A stretch of DNA of 15,434 nucleotides, taken from the NCBI GenBank assembly GCA_030523805.1, contig JAUNHS010000025.1, forward strand, positions 2,483 through 17,916, given 5' to 3'. A program made the translations under genes and the position numbers. The notes under the pieces were generated by a model that did not search any database, had not been told where the DNA came from, and worked only from the letters and a program-made list of their open reading frames with translations. The stretch is from Acinetobacter sp. Its GTDB lineage: Bacteria > Pseudomonadota > Gammaproteobacteria > Pseudomonadales > Moraxellaceae. Below, piece by piece: positions 8,111-15,434 of this stretch. Position 1 is the first letter of the stretch. Each line of letters opens with the position of its first letter.

Positions 8111-8136
8111 TATATAGCTATAGGGTATAGTATATA
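8111..8136. promoter_or_regulatory. Imperfect inverted repeat in the cas operon promoter/leader
   Basis: The left arm TATATA-G-CTATA (8111-8122) and right arm TATAG-TATATA (8126-8136) are inverted copies with one bulged G and a GGG centre. The repeat touches a TATAAT at 8106-8111, a possible -10 although no -35 at good spacing is evident. It ends where the cas1 ribosome binding site AAGGAG (8136-8141) begins. As DNA it could be an operator; as RNA, a weak A/U-rich hairpin beside the ribosome binding site. The rest of the 142-nt gap before cas1 shows no repeats or CRISPR array. Confidence 0.45.
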
Positions 8137-8149
8137 AGGAGTTATAAAA

Positions 8150-9103
8150 ATGAAAACACTCACAGGCTCAGATTTGAAAAGTATATTACATTCTAAACGA
8201 GCCAATTTATATTATTTAGAATATTGTCGTGTCATGCAAAAAGATGGGCGAGTACTTTATCTTTCGGAAAATAATAAAGAAAATGTGTACTATAACATTC
8301 CTATTGCCAATACGACGAGTTTATTATTAGGCACAGGAACATCTATCACGCAAGCAGCGATGCGACTTCTTGCAAGTGCTGGTGTGTTAGTTGGTTTTAG
8401 TGGCGGTGGTGGTACACCATTATTGATGGCTAATGAAATTGAATGGTTTACACCACAGTCGGAATATCGTCCGACAGAGTATATACAAGGCTGGCTTTCA
8501 TGGTGGTGGGATGAGTCTAAACGTTTACAAATGGCAAAAAAGCTACAATTCGCTCGCCTTGATTTTATGTATGATGTGTGGAATAGGGATAAAGATTTTA
8601 AGGCAATGGGATTTCATAGTCAGCATGAGAAAATCATTGCACTACAACAAAGCTATAGAACATTGCTGACAGCACAAAATTCAGTACATGATTTATTGGC
8701 ATTAGAAGGGCGAATGACAAAAGAGCTTTATAAAATTGCCATTCAGTGTACGCATTATAAAGGTTTTCATCGTGATCATCAGGGCATAGATAAAGCCAAT
8801 CAATTTTTAAATCATGGAAATTATTTGGCGTATGGATTAGGTGCAACAACTGCTTGGGTGTTGGGCATTCCACATGGTTTTGCCGTGATGCATGGCAAGA
8901 CACGACGTGGTGCATTGGTTTTTGATATCGCAGATATTGTGAAAGATGCCATTATCTTACCCCTTGCGTTTATCTGTGCAGTGGAAAATTTAAAAGAGCA
9001 AGAGTTTCGTCAAATGTGTTTATCTTATTTTACGGATTATAGTGCTTTAGATGTAATGTTTGATACGGTGAAAGATATGGCATTATGCCAAACATTTGAT
9101 TAG
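8150..9103 (+). CDS. cas1: Cas1, type I-F spacer integrase
   Basis: Cas1 is the metal-dependent integrase that inserts new spacers into the CRISPR array, working with the Cas2 domain of Cas2-3. The 317-residue protein opens with the type I-F pattern LHSKRANLYYLEYCRV and NIPIANTTSLLLGTGTSITQ, then GGGGTPLL and PQSEYRPTEY. The catalytic residues are present: E186 in LALEGRMTK, H248 in IPHGFAVMHGK, and D259 with D262 in VFDIADIVKD. The spacing H-11-D-3-D is the same as in the Pseudomonas aeruginosa enzyme. The start has AAGGAG eight bases upstream. It is the first gene of the operon, 14 nt before cas2-3. Nothing suggests damage, so adaptation should be possible if an array exists elsewhere. Confidence 0.97.
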   Translation: MKTLTGSDLKSILHSKRANLYYLEYCRVMQKDGRVLYLSENNKENVYYNIPIANTTSLLLGTGTSITQAAMRLLASAGVLVGFSGGGGTPLLMANEIEWFTPQSEYRPTEYIQGWLSWWWDESKRLQMAKKLQFARLDFMYDVWNRDKDFKAMGFHSQHEKIIALQQSYRTLLTAQNSVHDLLALEGRMTKELYKIAIQCTHYKGFHRDHQGIDKANQFLNHGNYLAYGLGATTAWVLGIPHGFAVMHGKTRRGALVFDIADIVKDAIILPLAFICAVENLKEQEFRQMCLSYFTDYSALDVMFDTVKDMALCQTFD

Positions 9104-9117
9104 ACGGAGCAAAATGA

Positions 9118-12100
9118 ATGATTGTTACCTTTATTTCAGAATGTGAAAAGAAAGCACATAAAAGAACGAGAATGATATTAGATGCATTTGCTCAGCGTAT
9201 TGGTGAAAAAACTTGGCAAACCAACATTACCGAAATTGGACTCAATACAGTTTATGATTTGTTAAAACAATCTGCTAGTAAATCTACTGCAGTTGCTTGT
9301 CATAAAATTGCTACACGCCACCGTACCGAATTGGTGTGGATAGTGGGCAATAAATCTAAATTTAATGCACTAGGTGCTGTACCTGTGAATCGTACTTCTA
9401 AGGAGTTAATGATGAATATTCCAATCACGAAAGATTTTTTTGCAAATACGCATGGACAATTATTAAGTCATCATTTATTTGCTGTTGGCATGGTCGCATA
9501 TCATATTATCAAACAATTAGAGATCAATAATGAAAAATTGGCACAATCAGCGTTTATTGCAGGGATTTTTCATGATTTAGGAAAAATAGATGCACAGTTT
9601 CAATCGTGGATTAGTAAAAAAATGACTAAAAACCATGATATTCAACTTGATGATGATGGTGTACATATTAATGGTAGCGACAAAGGATTTAGCAAGTTTA
9701 GTTTTGAAAATCACCCACGACATCATGAAATTTCTTGGATTTTGGCATTATCGTTATTAAATGGAAATCAACAATTAAACAAAGAACAACATAAGCAAAT
9801 TTTGCATGGCATATATTGGCATCATACACGGCCATATCGTACTAAAAATGAAGAATATTTTGAGAAGGCGACTGGTATAGATAAAAAATGGCAAGAATCA
9901 TTACAATCAGAGCAGGGTTATAATATTCAAGAGAGTTTGAGCTTTTTATTAGATGATGTGAAACAAATAATTCAATGTTATGGTGATGAAATAGGTGATT
10001 TATTCCCAACATTACATATGCCTTATCAGTGTATTAATGAAAGCAGTCCAAATTATAAAAATTATGACGAAATCAGTGATAGTATTGATGATTTTATCAA
10101 AGAAATTAAGCCAAATGCACTCAATAATATTGTGCGAATGGCAGTGATTTGTGCCGATAGATGGGTGTCTGCACTCTCAGCAGAAGATTTAAAATCGTAT
10201 ATTGAAGAAAGAAGTTTAATCCACTTGCTTGATGATAAATTCTTATCAAATGCAAATACGTTGCTGACAGATTGTATTAAAAAGTGCTTAGACGGTTTTA
10301 AAGAAACATATCCTAATAGCGAACGTAATACGATACAAAGTGAAATTGCTAAAGAATTATCCGATATTAAAGAAAAAGCTGACTTTGATGAACGACATAA
10401 TATTGCCGTACTACAAGGGCCAGCAGGTTGTGGTAAGACAAAAATCGCTTTGGAATGGGCTTTGAATACGCATACTAAAAAAATCATTTGGGTGTGTCCA
10501 CGTGTGCAAGTTTGCTTGGGCTTGTTGCAAGATTTAACACAGCGAGAGTATTTGCCAAATTGTAAAATTGAAATTTTTACAGGGGAATATAAAAAGATTG
10601 TTACATCTGCTGTAAATTTTGATGATGTAACCGAAACATTGCCAAAAGATTATTTTACAGGCGATATTGTGATTACAACCATTGATCAAGTGGTCAATAA
10701 TATTATTTCACATCAAAAAGTAGTGGGTTTATTTGATTTTATGCAGTCGCATATTGTCTTTGATGAGTTTCATGAAGTCATTGCTACACCTGCTTTCAAT
10801 TTACTCTTTGCAGAATTGATTGAAGCTAAAAAATTGCGTGGAGCAAAGGCTGATGTTTTATTGGTTTCGGCGACACCACAGTATTATTTTGTTAATCATG
10901 TTTTGCAAATTGATCAAACGGAAATTGTGCGTATGCCTAGTTTTAACCAAACAGATTATCAGCTTGAATTTGATTCTTACGATGAAAACACAGCTAAAAG
11001 TCCACTGGTTTTAAATCAAATTAATGATGATAAAACGACTTTTGTGATTCATAATACTGCTCAAGATGCTCAGTTGGGGTTTTTACTGCATCAAAATAAT
11101 GAAAATGCAATTTTATTGCATTCTAAATACACTCGCCAAGATAAAAAAGAATATTTTAATCAAGTGTTTGATAGCTTTAAACAACATGGGAGCAAAAAAT
11201 ATCAAATTTTAAGAAGTGGGCCAATTACTCAAGCTGCATTGAATATTTCTTGTGAGCGAATGTACAGTGATTTCACTACTGCTGAAAACTATTTGCAGAG
11301 ATTGGGTAGGTTGAGTCGGTTTGGTGAAAATGAGTGCAGTATTTATACTATTGTTTATCCAAAAAGCATAGATACTAAGAAACAAACCAGTTCTTGTGCA
11401 AAATTTTTGGCAAAATTAAATACTTGGCAAAGCAGTTTAGCATGGTACCAATTTTTAACACGTGCTTTGTCAGAAAAAGGCACTGATACGATTAAATTAA
11501 ATGATTTGTATAAAATATATGAAGCATTCTATGCCGATGAAGATTGTAAAGAAAAAATCAAAGGCGATATTGAAAAGTCTTTGCAACAAAGCCGAGATAT
11601 TATTAATCAAAAAGTGATTGAGCCGAGAAGTACACCAAGTAAAAATAAGAAAAGTACAGTAAAAATCTCTAGTGCATCTTTACGTGGAGATCAGTGCTTT
11701 GTACAAATGGCAGTCTGTGAAGTAGATGATGTGTTGCAACCTACTTTTATTGATGAATATGCGTATGATGAAAATATCAGCCATGATGGAGTGATGATTG
11801 GTTTAACGGAAAGTGTGGATAGAATAATGGGCAGTGATCATGACGATAAAAACTTGGTAGAGTTTATGCGTAAAAAGCACCATAATATTATGCAAGCAAA
11901 ATACCCAAATGAAACTTTTAAATCGGTCAAAAAAGCATTTGAATTGTTAAAACAAGCACGCTCACCTGAAAATCCGATTTATTTAAGTTATACGGAGCAA
12001 GACTTACAGGTTGTTGGTGGATCACAAGAACGCCACCCATTTGCAATGTATTATCTGAAAACGTGTAGGCAGAATGTCGGCATAATGGCGATAGATCAAT

Positions 12101-12135
12101 TACAGAAAATCACAGCTATCAATGGAAAAACGTAA
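9118..12135 (+). CDS. cas3: Cas2-3 fusion: Cas2 domain with HD nuclease and helicase (type I-F)
   Basis: This 1005-residue fusion is typical of type I-F. Residues 1-95 are Cas2-like (SECEKKAHKRTRMILDAF, then TAVACHKIATR and ELVWIVGNKSKFNALGAVP), acting as the scaffold of the Cas1 integrase. An HD nuclease domain follows at about 110-350, with H117/H118, the metal-binding pair H152-D153 in GIFHDLGK, and D347. The SF2 helicase has Walker A GPAGCGKT (434-441), DEFH (549-552), SATP (584-587) and motif VI QRLGR (727-731). A C-terminal domain completes it. It is recruited to a Cascade-bound target, unwinds it 3'-5', and degrades the displaced strand. GGAG lies eight bases before the chosen ATG. The length is a little below the roughly 1,075 residues of the P. 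aeruginosa protein, with no motif missing. The gene is clearly A+T-rich (18 G+C in one sampled 60-base line). Confidence 0.96.
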   Translation: MIVTFISECEKKAHKRTRMILDAFAQRIGEKTWQTNITEIGLNTVYDLLKQSASKSTAVACHKIATRHRTELVWIVGNKSKFNALGAVPVNRTSKELMMNIPITKDFFANTHGQLLSHHLFAVGMVAYHIIKQLEINNEKLAQSAFIAGIFHDLGKIDAQFQSWISKKMTKNHDIQLDDDGVHINGSDKGFSKFSFENHPRHHEISWILALSLLNGNQQLNKEQHKQILHGIYWHHTRPYRTKNEEYFEKATGIDKKWQESLQSEQGYNIQESLSFLLDDVKQIIQCYGDEIGDLFPTLHMPYQCINESSPNYKNYDEISDSIDDFIKEIKPNALNNIVRMAVICADRWVSALSAEDLKSYIEERSLIHLLDDKFLSNANTLLTDCIKKCLDGFKETYPNSERNTIQSEIAKELSDIKEKADFDERHNIAVLQGPAGCGKTKIALEWALNTHTKKIIWVCPRVQVCLGLLQDLTQREYLPNCKIEIFTGEYKKIVTSAVNFDDVTETLPKDYFTGDIVITTIDQVVNNIISHQKVVGLFDFMQSHIVFDEFHEVIATPAFNLLFAELIEAKKLRGAKADVLLVSATPQYYFVNHVLQIDQTEIVRMPSFNQTDYQLEFDSYDENTAKSPLVLNQINDDKTTFVIHNTAQDAQLGFLLHQNNENAILLHSKYTRQDKKEYFNQVFDSFKQHGSKKYQILRSGPITQAALNISCERMYSDFTTAENYLQRLGRLSRFGENECSIYTIVYPKSIDTKKQTSSCAKFLAKLNTWQSSLAWYQFLTRALSEKGTDTIKLNDLYKIYEAFYADEDCKEKIKGDIEKSLQQSRDIINQKVIEPRSTPSKNKKSTVKISSASLRGDQCFVQMAVCEVDDVLQPTFIDEYAYDENISHDGVMIGLTESVDRIMGSDHDDKNLVEFMRKKHHNIMQAKYPNETFKSVKKAFELLKQARSPENPIYLSYTEQDLQVVGGSQERHPFAMYYLKTCRQNVGIMAIDQLQKITAINGKT

Positions 12136-12223
12136 GCTTATGTTTCTAGCCGAAAGCAAGAAAAAACTGTTATTATGGCAAGACGAAAGTAATTAACTTA
12201 TTTTATTGTGAAGACTAAAGGAG
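12136..12223 (+). other. 88-nt gap inside the cas operon with a 24-codon open frame
   Basis: This is the largest gap in the operon; the others are 9-25 nt. A frame from ATG 12122, overlapping the cas2-3 end in another register, runs to TAA 12194-12196 and encodes MEKRKLMFLAESKKKLLLWQ plus four residues. It has no good ribosome binding site, and I recognise no family. It may be the relic of a lost gene or a chance frame. No clear terminator or promoter is visible. Confidence 0.35.
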
Positions 12224-12229
12224 ATGCAT

Positions 12230-13180
12230 ATGAGCATACAAAAAATCACTGGTGTAAAAAGTGTAGATTTTAAAATCACAGCGTATGGTTATGGTGTGGT
12301 AAACTGGAATGGCCCGACCACATTAAGTAGTGAAGGTCGTACGGTGGACAATCATACCTTACCTAAATTGCGTGGTTATAGCAATTTGACTGGTAAAATC
12401 AAAGAAGAAACGGGTTATAAATACAAGAAAGAAGCGACTGATATTGATTTTAAGCAAACACCATTATATATCAGTCAAAATTGTATTCGTCATCATTTAT
12501 TCCGTGAGCAAGCATTTGATTTACACTTTGCCAAAGAAAAAAGTTTAGATCAAGTATTGGCATCATTAACAGGGCTGATTCGTGGTTATGTTGTGCCTGC
12601 GAGTCAATGCAAACGCACCAGTCCATTGCTATTGGAAGATTTTATTGATGAATTAGGCAATGGTAATTTTGAGCAATTTGGCCGAGCAGGTGAGCGAGAT
12701 AGTTCGTCATTTTTCTCTAAAACGACATTTGGTGATACTAAATACACTGCTTATGGCTCTATTAGTATTGAGCAATTACAATTTATTTCATTGGATCATA
12801 AATTTGATCGTTGTGCTATGGTGGTTAAAGACGGTGAAGGTGAAAAAATTGCACAAAAAATCCAGGATTTTATTCAATCATTAGATGAAAGCCGTACGCC
12901 AAAGGCAACTTTTCATACCAATTATGTGCGTCAAGGTACAATCTATGAGCAAGGCGAAGTAGGTATTTTGCTTGATGAAGTTGCGATTGATATTTTAGTC
13001 AATACCACCTTACAGCTTATAAGAGAATTATTCATTCGCCAAGCCAAAGGCTATATGTACGTTGATGATGTACAGGTGGATTATAACGATAGCAATAAAA
13101 TGATGCGAATTAAACGCTCGCCAGAGCAAGTCAATCCACAAAAATCAAAGGATTACGCAGTTTATTTTGCAGCCAAATAA
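12230..13180 (+). CDS. cas7fv: Cas7fv, backbone subunit of the type I-F2 crRNA complex
   Basis: Cas7fv polymerises along the crRNA spacer to form the helical backbone of the I-F2 (I-Fv) effector, taking the role of Csy3/Cas7f. The 316-residue protein begins with the pattern I associate with this variant ([12 protein letters not shown], then [24 protein letters not shown] and [20 protein letters not shown]). It differs clearly from the P. aeruginosa Csy2 and Csy3 proteins. An RRM-like fold and an RNA-facing thumb are expected from the family; they cannot be placed exactly here. I chose ATG 12230 because AAAGGAG (12217-12223) lies six bases upstream; the ATG at 12224 abuts that site and is unlikely. 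It precedes cas5fv by 9 nt. Identity rests on protein pattern plus gene order, with high but not absolute certainty. Confidence 0.9.
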   Translation: MSIQKITGVKSVDFKITAYGYGVVNWNGPTTLSSEGRTVDNHTLPKLRGYSNLTGKIKEETGYKYKKEATDIDFKQTPLYISQNCIRHHLFREQAFDLHFAKEKSLDQVLASLTGLIRGYVVPASQCKRTSPLLLEDFIDELGNGNFEQFGRAGERDSSSFFSKTTFGDTKYTAYGSISIEQLQFISLDHKFDRCAMVVKDGEGEKIAQKIQDFIQSLDESRTPKATFHTNYVRQGTIYEQGEVGILLDEVAIDILVNTTLQLIRELFIRQAKGYMYVDDVQVDYNDSNKMMRIKRSPEQVNPQKSKDYAVYFAAK

Positions 13181-13189
13181 GGAGCTATT

Positions 13190-14209
13190 ATGCGGATTAA
13201 GATTTGTTATGAAGCGTCTTGGCGTAATTCTTTTTTAGATGGCAGTAATGATGAACCCTTACCTAAAAAAGGGCGAAATTTTATTGCTTCTATTGAAGAG
13301 TTGAAAAAAGTAGAAAATTTTCATCAGCGAAATGTTACGCATAATACGGTGATGGGGATTTTGTGTCGTTTGATTGGCGATCAGCGTAAACTTTATCAAA
13401 CACGTCAAAGTGCTGACTATTATTTTAAAAATTTAGAAGACAGCATTTCATTTTGCGATACGCCTACGGTAATTAGTCAAGAAATTGCTTATATTCGCAA
13501 TATGAAACTGAATGATGACAAAAACTCTTTTACAGGTATGATTAAAGTGAATGATCCGATTTTTTTATCGGATTATTCTGCCCAGTTTTGGGGTGTATTA
13601 AATTTGACGCTTGAAGAGTTGTGTGATTTTATTCTTGATGAAAATTACACATTTCAAACATCAGATGAATTTAAATTAAATCCCATTGATATTCTAAACA
13701 AATTGGAAAGTATCAAAAAGTTAAAGCCAATCGCTTATGAAAATCAGATTAAGCAAGCATCTGATGTATTGGTAAATCATTTTACAGATTATAAGCCACT
13801 TAATGCTAAACAATTACAGCTTATTTTGCCGATGTATTGCTCAGCATTATATTTGCAGATGAAGCGTCTTGAGCAGAAAGGTTATGATATGAATACTGCT
13901 AAATCTCCACAAGGATTAATTAGTGGTATTTCTAAAAATGGTTTTACGCCAAAAGACTTTATGGGTAAATATACGACGGGTGGCAAAAAGTTGATTTATG
14001 GCAATCCATATTTTCGTAAAGAATTTATAAAAGGTGAAGGCGAAATAAAACATACGCTAACCAAAGCCAGTGGACAACTTGAAATTACGTTGGACATTAG
14101 CACCGAGCAAGCGAAAGAGCTTAGAGCAATGATTGATGCTGCAGGTGTTTCTAGCTTTTACTTAGGTAAAAAAGGTTTGGCGTATGTAGATGAAATTCGC
14201 TTAAGCTAA
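13190..14209 (+). CDS. cas5fv: Cas5fv, crRNA 5'-end and PAM-recognition subunit of type I-F2
   Basis: In the I-F2 system of Shewanella putrefaciens, Cas5fv binds the crRNA 5' handle and, through an added alpha-helical domain, recognises the PAM. It thus replaces the missing Cas8f large subunit. The 339-residue protein here fits: it is long for a Cas5, and residues of about 135-232 are rich in predicted helix (LEELCDFIL, ILNKLESIKKLK, IKQASDVLVNHF, LILPMYCSALYLQMKRLEQK). The N-terminus reads MRIKICYEASWRNSFLDG, and the C-terminus ends in a beta-like stretch with FYLGKKGLAYV. The ribosome binding site AAGGAG overlaps the cas7fv stop codon, 9 nt before this ATG, so translation is probably coupled. 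Assignment rests on order, size and overall pattern. One sampled line has 18 G+C of 60. Confidence 0.88.
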   Translation: MRIKICYEASWRNSFLDGSNDEPLPKKGRNFIASIEELKKVENFHQRNVTHNTVMGILCRLIGDQRKLYQTRQSADYYFKNLEDSISFCDTPTVISQEIAYIRNMKLNDDKNSFTGMIKVNDPIFLSDYSAQFWGVLNLTLEELCDFILDENYTFQTSDEFKLNPIDILNKLESIKKLKPIAYENQIKQASDVLVNHFTDYKPLNAKQLQLILPMYCSALYLQMKRLEQKGYDMNTAKSPQGLISGISKNGFTPKDFMGKYTTGGKKLIYGNPYFRKEFIKGEGEIKHTLTKASGQLEITLDISTEQAKELRAMIDAAGVSSFYLGKKGLAYVDEIRLS

Positions 14210-14234
14210 TCATGGTAAGTATATAGGAGAACAA

Positions 14235-14846
14235 ATGAAATATTATCAAGAACTAACTTTAATCCCTAGAGATGGCATGACGATTTATACGCTGTGGAGC
14301 AAGATTTATAATCAATTACATATTGCATTGGCGAATGTTGCGAATACATATGCTATAAAAAATATTGGTGTATCTTTTCCACATTATAGATGTATGGAAC
14401 GTGATGGAGAAGCGTTTGCAATGATAGGGGATAAATTACGCATTTTTGCACAGCATCGTGATGACTTAGCAAAATTGAATATTGAGCAATGGCTTGAGAG
14501 ATTGCTAGACTCTGTGCATATCTCATCGGTTAATGAAGTGGGGAATAAAGCGACAGGTTATGTTGTGGTAGAGCGTTATCGTAAGCCGAATATGAAAGAG
14601 CAAGCACGTCGGTTTGCTGCCTTTAAAGAAATCGCTTTTAAAGATGCATTGGAGCATTGCTTTAAATATAAGCGAAGAGTGCAATATCCGTTTATTACTA
14701 TGTACAGCCATACAAATAAAAAGCCTTACCAATTGTGTATTCATCAAACGCATGTTGAGCAGGCTGTTAGTGGAGAATTTACAGTTTATGGTATCAATAA
14801 CTCAGGTGGCAATTTAAATGAAAAAGCGACTGTGCCACATTGGTAA
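14235..14846 (+). CDS. cas6f: Cas6f (Csy4), crRNA-processing endoribonuclease
   Basis: Cas6f cuts each repeat of the pre-crRNA on the 3' side of its hairpin and stays bound as the cap of the effector complex. The 203-residue protein keeps the family landmarks: KIYNQLHIAL with H29, the same position as the catalytic His29 of P. aeruginosa Csy4; IGVSFPHY; DKLRIFA; an arginine-rich segment (VVERYRKPNMKEQARRFAAF, residues 111-130) that should enter the repeat stem's major groove; S158 in ITMYSHT as the likely partner of the catalytic His; and a C-terminus ending YGINNSGGN then VPHW. AGGAG lies five bases before the ATG. It is the last gene of the operon. In type I-F loci an array usually follows here, but a terminator and a convergent gene follow instead. 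Confidence 0.95.
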   Translation: MKYYQELTLIPRDGMTIYTLWSKIYNQLHIALANVANTYAIKNIGVSFPHYRCMERDGEAFAMIGDKLRIFAQHRDDLAKLNIEQWLERLLDSVHISSVNEVGNKATGYVVVERYRKPNMKEQARRFAAFKEIAFKDALEHCFKYKRRVQYPFITMYSHTNKKPYQLCIHQTHVEQAVSGEFTVYGINNSGGNLNEKATVPHW

Positions 14847-14875
14847 TCAGTCAATGCTATGTCTGAAAATATGAA

Positions 14876-14908
14876 AAAAGGGTATAAATGACAAATTTAT
14901 ACCCTTTT
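14876..14908. terminator. Terminator hairpin between cas6f and the convergent gene
   Basis: A perfect 14-bp stem (AAAAGGGTATAAAT with ATTTATACCCTTTT) encloses the 5-nt loop GACAA. The minus strand continues with extra T residues after the stem, and the + strand has four, so it can end both transcripts and is stronger for the minus-strand gene. Confidence 0.85.
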
Positions 14909-14922
14909 GAGTTAAAGTATGA

Positions 14923-15396
14923 TTACTTTGTAACTTCAAACGTTTGTACAGGATATTCTACATCAGCAACTTTTACTGCGAATTGATAAGTGCCGACAGG
15001 ATCAGTTTTATCAAATTTCCAGCATTGGCTTACAGCACTATTATTGATACTTTTTAATGAAGATTGCACAATGTGTTGTAATCCATCAGCTGAAGTTTGC
15101 GAGCGAGATTTACTGTGTGAAAAACTAGTACGAGCAGGAGAGATGAAAAATTCTTCCACATCTACTTGGTGGGGTAAAGTTAAATCAAAAGCATGCCAAC
15201 ATAAACGCTCATTTGGGTTTGAAAGAGAGATGCTTTGTTTTGTGGTTGGCTGTAAGGATTTACCTGTATCAAGGTAAATACTTAGCATTAATTTTGGCTC
15301 AATGTTATTGGGTGCTAATTGAACGGCTGGAGTAGTGTTTGCAAACGCACTACTTGTTGCAGCCAAAGCCAATGCGGTTAAAAGGAATTTTTTCAT
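14923..15396 (-). CDS. Exported periplasmic protein of unknown function
   Basis: This 157-residue protein has a classic Sec signal peptide: MKKFLLTALALAATSSAFA, with likely cleavage by signal peptidase I after Ala19 (S-A-F-A). The mature part of about 138 residues contains exactly two cysteines, C66 and C125, each directly followed by Trp (LCWHAF and QCWKFD), so a single disulfide in the periplasm is plausible. The C-terminal stretch DPVGTYQFAVKVADVEYPVQTFEV looks like paired beta-strands of an Ig-like sandwich. I recognise no family. I chose ATG 15396; a TTG two codons earlier is less likely. AGG lies about eleven bases upstream. It converges on the cas operon and shares its terminator; no functional link is implied. 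Confidence 0.75.
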   Translation of the reverse strand: MKKFLLTALALAATSSAFANTTPAVQLAPNNIEPKLMLSIYLDTGKSLQPTTKQSISLSNPNERLCWHAFDLTLPHQVDVEEFFISPARTSFSHSKSRSQTSADGLQHIVQSSLKSINNSAVSQCWKFDKTDPVGTYQFAVKVADVEYPVQTFEVTK

Positions 15397-15434
15397 GGTC
15401 AAACCTATTATTTAGATAAATTCATCACTATTTT

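Noticed and set aside
10062..10487. 141-codon frame antisense to cas2-3
   Set aside because: It is opposite the helicase Walker A region of a clear gene, and its Ser/Leu-rich composition is that of an antisense shadow.
12230..14209. Reading the two middle effector genes as I-F1 Csy2 and Csy3 with a lost Csy1
   Set aside because: Their N-termini and motifs do not resemble P. aeruginosa Csy2 or Csy3, while order, sizes and patterns fit Cas7fv and Cas5fv.
1..15434. tRNA/rRNA genes, insertion sequences, transposase genes and Pasteurellaceae- or Neisseria-type DNA uptake words
   Set aside because: I looked for these by eye and saw none that I could support.

Overview
The window comes from a low-GC gammaproteobacterium. 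Gene flavour (NCS2 uracil permease, ZupT, Tex, DedA) and an overall A+T bias suggest the Moraxellaceae (Moraxella/Acinetobacter type). This placement is an inference from protein style, not a database result.

Left part (1-8007): ordinary chromosomal genes. A 17-codon tail of a + strand gene, perhaps rhodanese-like, ends at 55 and is followed by a terminator. Next come a minus-strand GFA-family zinc protein, a + strand uracil/xanthine permease (uraA-like) with a good sigma70-type promoter, and a shared bidirectional terminator at 2132-2160. On the minus strand lie the ZIP metal transporter zupT, with a Fur-like box in its promoter, and a sodium-coupled NSS amino-acid transporter followed 10 nt later by a 37-codon MetS-type small subunit. 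A 345-nt intergenic region separates these from the rightward tex (TTGAGA-17-TATAAT promoter) and a DedA-family membrane protein that ends at a strong terminator.

Right part (8150-14846): one compact operon, cas1 - cas2-3 - cas7fv - cas5fv - cas6f. This is a complete type I-F2 (I-Fv) CRISPR-Cas system. It is the reduced I-F variant in which no separate Cas8f large subunit exists and the helical part of a large Cas5fv takes over that role. Cas1 and Cas2-3 would acquire spacers. Cas6f would cut pre-crRNA and cap the crRNA, Cas7fv and Cas5fv would form the surveillance complex, and Cas2-3 would unwind and degrade the target. All key catalytic residues I could check are present. The genes look more A+T-rich than the neighbouring tex.

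The striking absence is the CRISPR array: no repeat-spacer structure lies upstream of cas1 or in the window downstream of cas6f. A terminator hairpin and a convergent gene for a small periplasmic protein of unknown function (to 15396) follow the operon directly. An imperfect A+T-rich inverted repeat sits immediately before the cas1 ribosome binding site and could be an operator for the whole operon.
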